From the NCBI RefSeq assembly GCF_000224145.3, contig NC_020168.2, positions 6,092,887-6,156,886 of the forward strand: 64,000 bases of DNA, written 5' to 3'. The notes below the pieces were generated by a model that saw only the letters and a program-made list of their open reading frames with translations, made no database searches and was not told the origin of the DNA. Below, in pieces: positions 1-10,170 of this stretch; position 1 is the first letter of the stretch, and the number at the start of each line of letters is the position of its first letter. The DNA is from Ciona intestinalis (Eukaryota > Chordata > Ascidiacea > Phlebobranchia > Cionidae). A program made the translations under genes and the position numbers.

Positions 1-1176
1 TAAATGTATTGCTCTTTGATGCACTTTAATTGACTCTTGATAATGGAAAAGTCTATTGTAACAGAAACCCGTACACTTCAAACATCTGCTTAACTGCCTG
101 CACTTGAAATGTGATTCTATGTTGGTAACAGTTTCAACTGCTCCCGAAATTTCTTGTAACAATGAAAATCCGAAACTGTCAAAGTCATCTTTTTTTCTTG
201 AATTCTTAACAAATGCCACTAGTTCTTGCATGGTGGCAGCGCATACAACCAACTGTTCAATGCACCTTCGTGGGTCACTGTTTTCTTTACAAAGCTGCAC
301 TAACAAATGCATTACATTGATAGCAGCAATAATGTCTTCCCGCTCTCCCAGTTTAACTGCCATGTCTCTGCAATCTTTTAATATTTTGTTCCAGTCATCT
401 TCAACGAACTCTTCTTTATGCTTTACTGCCACATTGACCATTTGTTGCAAAACTTGGGGAACATGCTCAGTTTCTTCAAGTCCCACCAAACACTTGGCAA
501 TATCTGTCTTCACCTGACACTTGGTAACCCCAACAACTTGTTCATCGAGTCTTTTTAGAATATTTCTAGCTTTCTCATATTCTGATTCTCGTTGGTATGA
601 AGCAGCCATCTCTGCCAAAAGTAAAACACTTGAATATGCTTTGGGTGCATACAGGATAACCAGAAAAACTCTTCCCCCAAAAAGGAGGGAAAACGAAGGT
701 ACAATAAGTTACTTACTAACCAAACAGTTTGGGAAGTTGGTAAGCTTCGTTTGCTGATTCGGACATCAATACAGGCGGTAAGTCTCCCTGAGAAATAAAG
801 CGGTTATCTCCACATTCTACAGCGTGTACGCGCATGAATAATTAAATATACCGACACCATACAGATATGACTCGCCTTTGATTTTATGTGTATGTCAATC
901 AAATTTTCGAGTGTCCTATTCCGTGGCAAATGCGATACTGTGATGTCTGAAAGTAAACGTAATCTACACGTTGGGCACCTACAAATATTGTCATTTTAAG
1001 TCGTCTAAATTCATATAACAAAAAACTTAGACATACCTATTAGTTTGCCCTTCCTTGAATACATCTGCTGCACAAGAACGACACAAGTTATGTTGGCAAG
1101 GCAGTGCAACGATCGGTTTCTTTAACAGCTCAAGACAAATAGGACAAGTTAATTCTTCCTGCATTTGCTCATTCAT
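1..1176 (-). CDS. RING-finger protein with TPR-like C-terminal region (partial, leaves window)
   Basis: Exons read on the minus strand are about 1037-1176, 852-978, 721-787 and 1-611; the last continues past the left edge. The first exon gives CPIC, then CQHNLC and RSC; the second starts by completing the RING with RCPTC, so the C3HC4 zinc ligands are intact but split by an intron. After the RING comes [14 protein letters not shown], typical of the stretch following a RING in TRIM/MuRF-like proteins. I see no B-box. The fourth exon is helical, with Ala/Leu/Cys spacing like tetratricopeptide repeats; the last visible unit resembles a TPR ([14 protein letters not shown]). RING plus TPR suggests an E3 ubiquitin ligase whose repeats bind the substrate; that role is inferred. 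The start chosen is the ATG at 1176. The frame stays open upstream of it, so an additional 5' exon is possible. Exon 3 is the least certain. Confidence 0.7.
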
Positions 1177-1701
1177 CTTTACTTTGAACTGCAGTTTTTC
1201 TACCTTCGATAAACGCGCGTCTCTAGCTTTTGGTAAACTATATTTGTGAGTTAAAATATTAATCAGCGAACAAGCGTCTGCTTCAATATATGTGTACTTG
1301 GTAAACGGTTACAGACACGCACCACTCGGTATGTTTGCTCAAGCCTAAACGCAAACGAACTTTTCACTGTGGTAATATAGGCTGGTAATTCTCTCCACAT
1401 TTAATATCACCCCGGATACCATGTATGAACCGCTGATTTATTTCCAGTAATCAGAACAATTCCACTTTCAAACGAACCATGTCAGGAAATCGTATCAGTT
1501 TCACATGGAATATACAAACCAGTGCCATATCAACTCAAACATTCTTATTCTCTGTTTTATTAAAACGAATTTAAAATACAGCAACCGTTCAAACATTAAT
1601 CTAAATTATCTGGGGTTATAAAAATAAAACTCTACACTATATTTAAAACAGTGTTTACATTAAAACACATTGCTTAGTATCCAACAGAAACACCACACAA
1701 T
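1177..1701. other. Intergenic spacer between CEP95 and the RING gene
   Basis: About 525 bases separate the CEP95 stop from the start of the downstream same-strand RING gene. It holds the likely CEP95 polyadenylation signal near 1556-1561 and presumably the RING-gene promoter. No TATA box or repeat stood out. Tunicates have operons, but this spacing is larger than a typical operon gap, so I do not claim one. Confidence 0.5.
1556..1561 (-). terminator. Candidate polyadenylation signal of CEP95
   Basis: AATAAA on the minus strand, about 140 bases after the CEP95 stop codon. Confidence 0.5.
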
Positions 1702-4700
1702 CTATGGAGCTTTAAACTTTGCATGGTACGTGGCCATCTGCAGCTGCCTCCGGATTCTATCAGCTTCCAGTTCCCGATAATAGATATCATGATCATCACG
1801 TGCGATTCTTTCTTGTAGTTCGCTTACTTCTCGCTCCATCTTTTCACGAAGTCCAGTCTTCATCTGACGAAGCAACTGTAAGGAGAAAATGGCAAGAACT
1901 GCTTCATTAATTGTTCACATGCACTCTCATAATATAGTTGTTTGAGAATTTATTTTAGACTGAAGGTATTCACCACATTATGCAGTCACTAATGCGTTGA
2001 CAAATCTTAAAAAACAATTACCGACAAAGTTACATTCATATTAGGATAAGAGACAAATTAAGGACATTGTTTTAACTTCTAAACTTGCCTTGACCACGTG
2101 CAGATAAACAAGTGATATTTAATTCCCAGCAAACTTACCGTTGTCTGCGCTTTGTCTCTTGTTCTCAGATCATCTTTCTCTTTTTCCAAAGTCTCAGCCA
2201 ACACAGCAAACTGATCCTTGTAATAATTCTCAAGCGAAGCGATTTCATTTTTCTGTCTCTTCTGTTGTTCATCCCGTTTATCGCGAGCATATGTTCGGAT
2301 CTCACGCAGTCGATTACGCTGGATTTGAAGACCTTCCTCGAAAAGGTTCTTGAAGAGCTGAAATTACCAACACAGAGGAGGTTACATAAACAAAAATAAC
2401 AAATACTCTTACTTTGTTCTGCATTGCTGTTGTTAAGCTTTCTCAAAAAAATCTCAGTATGAAAGTTTGCCAGTAAATGCAGTGGCGTAACATTAGGTGT
2501 CACCCCTTTTTTTAAAGGCCATTTCTTCTTTAACTATGTGTATAATTACAACAACTTTTCCCAAGTAAAATAAGGTGTAACATAAAGTGTCACCCTAATT
2601 TTGAGGGCCTTTTTTTAAAGTCTTAAATATGTACATAAATAAAATTTCACCCAAGTAAAATAACTCACATTCTCTTCCCGTGTCCTCCGTTTCAGCATCC
2701 TTGCTTTCATCTGAAGTTGATAATCCCGATAATATCTCCTCACTCTCGCAGTTTGGTTCTTCCGATCCCTCTGCTTCTGCATCGCTTCTCTTCTTCCAGC
2801 CAACCTCTCCCTCGCTTCACGAACACGATGCGTGTGATCATGCTCACGCTGGATGATCGCTGTGAGCAGTTGGTGACGTTCATGAGCTTCCTGCAACTGT
2901 TGGCAAAAATGCTCAAATTTATTTTCTGAGTTTCTCATGTAAAATTTTTATTTCAAACACAGATCTTATCCCATTTAAATTTGTATGCAAAAAGTGTAAT
3001 TTTTTCATTTACTAATTTGTTAAGATTCTTGTACCCCCTGGAAGACCTCCTTGCGCCATAGGTGGTATGCATAAGATAGATTGAGAACCAGTGATCTAGC
3101 TCAACTAGCTAGCCCTTAATAGTTAATCTACTCAAGTTCCCCTAAACAATCATGTTTAATGAAGACTTACTTGTTTCTCGCTGCTCTTCTTTGCCCTCAT
3201 GTGGCGGGCTTCGTTTGAAGTAATGACCTCGATTTGTCGAAACTGTTTCTTCCAAGCATTGTTGAGCGTGGTGGGTGAAAGATGAAGACCCGGGAACTCA
3301 TCCATGAGCATCGGGAGAAGATCATGCTCCCCAATCGTGAGGTTGGATGACAACTTCTTTCGAATCGGACTAGAACCAAGTCTCCTCTTCATACAAACTG
3401 GAAGTTGTGAATATGTTTAGACCGATTTTTTTTGATAAAAATTTGTAGCATACACATTAATACTCAGTTACTCACAATACTTTAAAACCTAAAAGTGCTG
3501 TTCTGGTTAAAAATACTGAGAAAAAGAGCATTTCAAATTTTAAAAAAAATTTAAAAAATGACCAATCACTCTTACCATTTGTGGTTTGCCATCCTTTTGA
3601 TCTGGCTGCTGCAGAGATTTCTTTCTTCCTACCAGTTTTCATCTTTTCTTGTTTCCTTTGTTTTTGAACCTCAAGTTTATATTTCTTGTCAGTGTCAGCC
3701 GCCTTCTTCACGATAGCTCCCATCTTTCTACGTTCAGAAAACTCAACTTCTTCCAAATGATCCTGATAGCTTTCAGCCAATACCTGTGATAGGTTTTTTA
3801 GATTATAAGCATTTGACAGGACACAATCATGTCATGAAAAAAAAATCTTGATTTATTTTCATATCAATAAAATTTTTGTCACTTCTGCTACCAGGCATAA
3901 TGTAAAATTGTAAAAAATCTTTCAATGGCTCATTTGGTATAAAAAAATGCAGATTTTTTCCGTCATTTTGTCTGCCATCCGGCAAAGTTTTTGTCAGAAA
4001 TACACAACGCTTTTTTATACCAGATGAGCCATTAATAATATTTTGCCATTAATAAAAACCTTGTTCTTTAAGTTTTGAAGTTCCTTTTCTTTACGTAGTA
4101 AGTTTTTAAACTTTTCCAAATCTTTTCCAGTTTTAGTAGAAATGGTGTCTTCAAAGCGAACATTTCGTTGCTTTAGTTTCGTTTTCAAGGAGTCTTGTGT
4201 TGTGTCTGCAACAAGATTCAATACATTCACCAACTTAACTTATATTCACCAGGCCAAGTAATCGTACCATTTTCCACTTCACTAGTTAAACCAGTGGTGT
4301 CTAAAGTTTCTTCTGTTTGGGGATCCGTAAAACTAAAGGAAAAAACGTTATTACTAACCAATATTTTATACGCATTTGGGGGCAATGACAGTTGTTGTAA
4401 CACAGATGTTCTGTTTCATACACCTCGTGCCAGCTTACGAGTTACATTACAAGTATGAAACTTTGTGGGTATTGGGTAATTGTTTTTTTTCTGTATGGCC
4501 CACAATAACACATTCAGCAAACCTCTGTGTAGTATCAACTGCTGGAGTTGTGAAAAACTTTTCACGGATTTTTCTCGACTCTTCAACAGTTTTCTGAAGG
4601 TTTTTCAATAATTCTGCCCAATCTCGCTCGACAGGTGGTGTGATCCTATCTTCCTCCACACTGGAATAAAGAAAATTCATAAATAAGAAACATCACAGGT

Positions 4701-6463
4701 ATAATTAGAGCTATTGGAGTTCCAGTCCACAATTATGAGATTTTTTGAATAATTAAAACATTTTTTGGGGGTCACTGAAAATAAAATCTTGAGTAACACC
4801 TCTACATTTGCTTAGCATTTAAATTACAACATGTAAAACTGTAGTTACACAGACAGTGCACTGATATGTATATTTTACCATTGCAAAACGTTTCAAAATA
4901 ATAATTACCTTGGTTGGTTGAGAACCCTGGTCTCAAAATGATCCGATGCAATCGAACTTCCGTCAATTGGCGTGGTTTTACTCAAATTTGGTTTTGGAAT
5001 CCCATCAGGGACGTCTTCACCATCGGAGCTAGCGGTGCTAACAGTGGAAGCCGTGTCCTAAATTAAATTCTAGATTTTTACAAACATAAAAACTATTTTA
5101 CAATAATTTTAGTTGTTTGGCTTTTAAAGCACACAATATTGTACAAACATTACAAGTCTTAGTAAAACAAAATAATTAATTTCTGTCTTTCTTAGCTTGT
5201 GCTGTAAATAAAACAACAATTTTAAAAACAAAAGCAATAACAAAATTGTAATTACTTTGGCATCGCTTTGCTGTTTTGTATCAACAAATACTTGGGGTGG
5301 TTTGGTGGTGTCTGCATCAGATGTGTCGCTGGTAAAATCACTGACGCTTAGTTCAGTTCCCTTTTTTCTGACTTCCACAGTAACTTTGGGTGGATTTTTG
5401 ACAGTATAAGTAGACCTAAGGTCCACAGATTTACTCATACCACTTGTGTTATCAATGGGAAGTTTTTCCTTTTGCACAGGAAGTTTCAAAGACTTGGAAA
5501 AAGATTTTGTCACATTTCCTAGACGAATAAGTGAATCTGTCTTGTCACCAGAATCCGATAGAGTTTGTTCCAATTCTGTTGGCTCCAAAGTATGTTCCGA
5601 TATGCTGCCATTTCCTGAAGATTTTAAAACAGCCCAATCGTCCGCTGTGACACTTGATGATTCAGAAGCTACTAGTGGAAAAAACTTATCGCTGGAAATA
5701 CTCAATTTATCATCAATTGGAGAGGCATTTCTTGGTGTTGTGTCGAGATCCAGCAACTCCTGGGTGCAAACTGAGCTGTCATGATCTTCACTGTAATTAA
5801 AGTTAAACCATGTTTATTTATTAGTTAACACTTAATAACTAAATATGTTTAATTACCTCTTGCTTTGATATGAACCTTGAACTGGTTTTTCACTGAGTTG
5901 ATCTGAATCTATGTCACCTTCATCTGTATTTTAGATTGAACTTAAATGTATTGTATTCCAACACCATTAGTTTAAGCTAACTTTTACATACCAAGTAATT
6001 TCACATTCCCACTTACCCCCACTATCACCATTGCTGCTTATCTGTTCCAACATGAATTCCAAAACTCCGTCGAGAATTTCAAGCAGGTTGTATATGGTAA
6101 CTGTGTCTCCATTGACAAACAGTTTCGGGGACAAATGGCTCAGATCAACATGGAGATACTCATCTGCCAAAGTGTCAATGATGCAAGCTACATTGTGGAC
6201 TTGTGACTCTTCAGTAATGCAATCTGACAAGACACCTGTTAACATAATATTGATTTAACAAATTATATTTTTCACATATAAATTACATAGTTTTATATGT
6301 TGTTTTTACAAAATAAGCATGAAAATAACCTATGGTTGAAGGATGAATTAATTATTATAGTTTTCACATAATTACAAATGTTTAAAATTGTGCTGTTTAA
6401 AACATTCTTCATTTCAGCACTAAAAATATTTACGTCAATCCCATATGTATATACGAAAGTATC

Positions 6464-6495
<32 letters not shown>

Positions 6496-7173
6496 AAAGA
6501 AATTATCTTATTTATCCTCTTGTGAGGGGCAACAAAGTCTATATGACAGTCAACACCATGTGTGTTACCTGTAGGGAGCTCCCCCATGACTGCATAGTAC
6601 AAACTTAGCATTAAGTCGCTTGTACATTGTGACTTCTCATTAATCTTCACGTTCAGTGAACACTTAATAGAAACAGCATTGGCAAGCCGAACCACATCTA
6701 CAGGAATGTAAGGTTGGGTTAAACAAAAAGAGATGTGTCTATATTAAATGAATAAATAAATCTAACTTACTTTATCGTTGAGTGGCCGGGATACAACAGT
6801 CGTTATAACACGAGTGTTCTGTTTCATACACCTTATGCCAGCTTACGAGTCACCATTTATGTAACTTTACAAATAGCTTATTTACTTTTTATATTGTATA
6901 ACTGACAATTAGACAACCCATTAGTAACCACTGGGTTAAAGCAATTTCCGTCAAGTGTTTTGCCTATGGATACAAAGCCCACAATGATAGCAGCGACAAG
7001 CCTTGAACCCAACACCTCTGGGTTAAAGGCAGATACGCTAACCAACTGTGCCACGGCGGGGTGTTCTAAATTAACGCTTACCAGATCCCGTTAAACGATT
7101 GCGAATTATAAAAGATCGGCATTTACGTCTTTCAGAAACACTTTATCTTACCTTCAGCTGTGATCGTTTCCAT
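1702..7173 (-). CDS. CEP95: Centrosomal protein of 95 kDa (CEP95/CCDC45) orthologue
   Basis: Fourteen exons join in frame into an 845-residue protein: 7152-7173, 6569-6697, 6017-6235, 5857-5923, 5256-5790, 4909-5057, 4523-4660, 4250-4332, 4060-4205, 3576-3783, 3171-3397, 2669-2890, 2139-2357 and 1702-1875. Human CEP95 is about 820 residues. The N-terminal 120 residues match the calponin-homology-like domain of CEP95, notably LADEYLHVDLSHLSPKL and the following NLLEILDGVLEFM. The middle is Ser/Thr-rich and probably disordered. The C-terminal 350 residues are strongly charged coiled coil, with runs such as RREAMQKQRDRKNQTARV and a final REVSELQERIARDDHDIYYR block followed by a short tail. CEP95 family proteins sit at the centrosome and spindle poles; little is known of the mechanism. 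Introns carry a SINE fragment (4370-4505), a foldback repeat (3880-4036), a near-complete SINE (6782-7060) and a TA microsatellite. The start is the first in-frame ATG, in a 22-base first coding exon. Confidence 0.9.
3880..4036. repeat. Foldback repeat of the TCTGGTAT / CCAGGCATAATG family
   Basis: Begins with TGCTACCAGGCATAATG and ends with an inverted ATACCAGATGAGCC. The same blocks recur at 28585-28890 and 40090-40715. It lies inside the intron between CEP95 exons 9 and 10. It looks like a small non-autonomous element. Confidence 0.6.
4370..4505. repeat. Truncated copy of the tRNA-derived SINE
   Basis: Carries the conserved blocks TGTTCTGTTTCATACACCTC and CCAGCTTACGAGTTAC shared with 6782-7060. 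The tRNA-like end is missing. It is intronic in CEP95 and ends just before exon 7. Confidence 0.6.
6464..6491. repeat. TA dinucleotide microsatellite
   Basis: About 13 TA units in the intron between CEP95 exons 2 and 3. Confidence 0.85.
6782..7060 (-). mobile_element. tRNA-derived SINE, near full length
   Basis: Read on the minus strand, the element starts with a tRNA-like head: an A-box-like TGGCACAGTTGGTTAGCG and about 30 bases on a B-box-like GGGTTCAAGGC. A unique body follows and ends in the block also found at 33417, 45482 and 50676. It lies in the first CEP95 intron. It is the copy in this window that best keeps the RNA polymerase III promoter boxes. Ciona is known to carry composite tRNA-related SINEs; I cannot confirm which named family this is. 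Confidence 0.7.
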
Positions 7174-7489
7174 AGTGAAAACAGCGAATAGTCTCACTAA
7201 CGAAATACGACTTTCGATAAACTTCTTGTTATGAATTGAACACCGGTCAGGTAACTTAGAATCAAAATATAAAATATTAGAAAAACATCAAAGAATATTT
7301 AAATACAACCGCCGTAGCGCTCCCGTTTACGATGTCTATGTGGATGGAAACGTATTTGCAACAAAACTCTACCTTTCTTCGTTAAAACAAAGAGAATAAA
7401 GCCAATCTTTCTTTGGTTAAAATCAACCATGGCATTTATATTGGTATTGAGTAATTTAAAAAAAAAATTAAATTAGATAGGTTACGTGT
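7174..7489. other. CEP95 upstream region
   Basis: About 315 bases before the CEP95 start. No convincing TATA box or conserved element seen. It presumably holds the promoter and 5' UTR. Confidence 0.4.
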
Positions 7490-8859
7490 CCCCGGTTAAA
7501 TGTATAAATAATAAGGATAAGGAAAAGATAGGACAGACGGGACACGGACGAGACACGGACGAGATTTTTATTCTTTAGTTTTTTTGTCGTTTTCGTGTGT
7601 CGTAATACTTTGGTAAGACTATAAAAACAACAAAAAATAAAAAATGGACTAAACATGGACGACACAAAAACAAACAAATAAAAACAAAAAAATGAAAAAT
7701 TGGATAAAAGATGGTAAATACAAGGACAATGAACATGACGAAACATGAAAACACAATGAAAAAATATATTAACAAAACATGAACAAAAGTTTGACAGAGT
7801 AAAAATTGACAAAATATAAGCACAAAAAATTACAGATCGTGGGCAGATAAGGGGAAAAAGTTGACAAATCATGGGCAGGTAATAAAACAAATTAACAAAT
7901 TATGGGCAGATAATAAAAAAAACTGACAAATCATGGGCAGATAATATAAAAAAAATTAACAAATCATGGGCACATGATAAAAAAAATAACTAATTATGTG
8001 CAAATATTAAAAAAAAATAACAAATTATGGGCAGATAACGGAAAAAAATTGACAAATCATGAGCGGATAATATAAAAAAATTACTAAATTATGGGCACAT
8101 AATAAAAGAAATTACAAATCATGGCCACATAATAAAAAAAAATTAAAAAATTATGGGCACATGATAAAAAAAATAAGTAATTATGTGCAAATAATAAAAA
8201 AATAACAAATTATGGGCAGATAACAAAAAAAATTACCAAATTATGGGCGGATAATAATAAAAAAATAACAAATTATGGGCACATAATAAAAAAAATTACC
8301 AAATCATGGGCAGATAATGAAAAAAATTACCAAATTATGGGCAGATAATGAAAAAAATTACCAAATTATGGGCAGATAATGAAAAAAAATAGACAAATCA
8401 TGGGCAGATAATGAAAAAAAATTAACAAAATATGGATAGATAATGAAAAAAATTTGACAAATCATGAGCGGATAATATAAAAAAATTAACAAATTATGGG
8501 CACATAATAAAAAAAATAACTAATTATGTGCAAATAATAAAAAAAATTACAAATCATGGGCACATAATAAAAACAAAAATAAAAAATCATGGGCACATAA
8601 TAAAAAAATAACTACTTATGGGCAAATAATAGAAAAAAAAATTAACAAATTATGGGCAGAAAATAAAAAAATTTACAAATCATGGCCACATAATAAAAAA
8701 AATAACTAATTATGTGCAAATAATAAAAAAATTACAAATCATGGCCACATAATAAAAAAAATAACTAATTATATGCAAATAATAGAAAAAAAATTAACAA
8801 ATTATAGGCAGATAAGAAAAAAATTAACCAATCATGGCAGATAATGAAAAAAAAATAAC
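7490..8859. repeat. AT-rich minisatellite array (about 31-35-base unit)
   Basis: Forty or so imperfect copies of a unit built from AAATTATGGGCAGATAATG followed by an A-rich run and a short ATTACC/ATAAC spacer. Unit length drifts because the A-runs vary. Variants include CATGGGC, TATGTGC and GGCACATAAT. The start (7490-7800) is more degraded, with GGACACGGACGAG repeats at 7525-7565. The array runs into the assembly gap, so its real length is unknown. No coding potential. Confidence 0.9.
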
Positions 8860-9859
8860 NNNNNNNNNNNNNNNNNNNNNNNNNNNNNNNNNNNNNNNNN
8901 NNNNNNNNNNNNNNNNNNNNNNNNNNNNNNNNNNNNNNNNNNNNNNNNNNNNNNNNNNNNNNNNNNNNNNNNNNNNNNNNNNNNNNNNNNNNNNNNNNNN
9001 NNNNNNNNNNNNNNNNNNNNNNNNNNNNNNNNNNNNNNNNNNNNNNNNNNNNNNNNNNNNNNNNNNNNNNNNNNNNNNNNNNNNNNNNNNNNNNNNNNNN
9101 NNNNNNNNNNNNNNNNNNNNNNNNNNNNNNNNNNNNNNNNNNNNNNNNNNNNNNNNNNNNNNNNNNNNNNNNNNNNNNNNNNNNNNNNNNNNNNNNNNNN
9201 NNNNNNNNNNNNNNNNNNNNNNNNNNNNNNNNNNNNNNNNNNNNNNNNNNNNNNNNNNNNNNNNNNNNNNNNNNNNNNNNNNNNNNNNNNNNNNNNNNNN
9301 NNNNNNNNNNNNNNNNNNNNNNNNNNNNNNNNNNNNNNNNNNNNNNNNNNNNNNNNNNNNNNNNNNNNNNNNNNNNNNNNNNNNNNNNNNNNNNNNNNNN
9401 NNNNNNNNNNNNNNNNNNNNNNNNNNNNNNNNNNNNNNNNNNNNNNNNNNNNNNNNNNNNNNNNNNNNNNNNNNNNNNNNNNNNNNNNNNNNNNNNNNNN
9501 NNNNNNNNNNNNNNNNNNNNNNNNNNNNNNNNNNNNNNNNNNNNNNNNNNNNNNNNNNNNNNNNNNNNNNNNNNNNNNNNNNNNNNNNNNNNNNNNNNNN
9601 NNNNNNNNNNNNNNNNNNNNNNNNNNNNNNNNNNNNNNNNNNNNNNNNNNNNNNNNNNNNNNNNNNNNNNNNNNNNNNNNNNNNNNNNNNNNNNNNNNNN
9701 NNNNNNNNNNNNNNNNNNNNNNNNNNNNNNNNNNNNNNNNNNNNNNNNNNNNNNNNNNNNNNNNNNNNNNNNNNNNNNNNNNNNNNNNNNNNNNNNNNNN
9801 NNNNNNNNNNNNNNNNNNNNNNNNNNNNNNNNNNNNNNNNNNNNNNNNNNNNNNNNNNN
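8860..9859. other. Assembly gap (1000 N)
   Basis: Exactly 1000 N, a size that suggests a placeholder. The left side is minisatellite and the right side is unique sequence, so the gap probably hides more of the array. Confidence 0.98.
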
Positions 9860-10170
9860 ATTGTCAGCAATACAGAAAAACAAGCACAAAAAAAACAGAA
9901 AAAAATCACCTACAAACTTGGCTACCCGATCATTAGTAGGCGGTTATAAAGTGGATTGAACGGCACCACAATTTTGAATTAAATGTCATCACAATTTAAG
10001 ACAAATATAAGAGAATGTTTTATCGTTGATCCGAATCGCTCAGTGTGAAGGCAACCACATTAAACACAATAAAATATTAAACGATTTTTCCTTTTTATAA
10101 ACTTTATTTCTCTAGGTTACCACGTATGTTCATTTTATCTGCATATATTAAGAACTTCTCAAATACGAAA
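9860..10170. other. Flank downstream of the charged repeat gene
   Basis: About 310 unique bases between the gap and the stop codon of the charged repeat gene. Apart from the polyadenylation signal at 10103-10108 I see nothing in it. Confidence 0.5.
10103..10108 (-). terminator. Candidate polyadenylation signal of the charged repeat gene
   Basis: AATAAA on the minus strand about 65 bases past the stop codon at 10171, well placed for that transcript. Confidence 0.6.

Noticed and set aside
7000-7060. tRNA gene
   Set aside because: The A- and B-box-like motifs are part of a SINE head; no cloverleaf with proper acceptor and anticodon stems could be drawn.
8765-9949. Long open frames across the first gap
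   Set aside because: They consist mostly of N and have no content.
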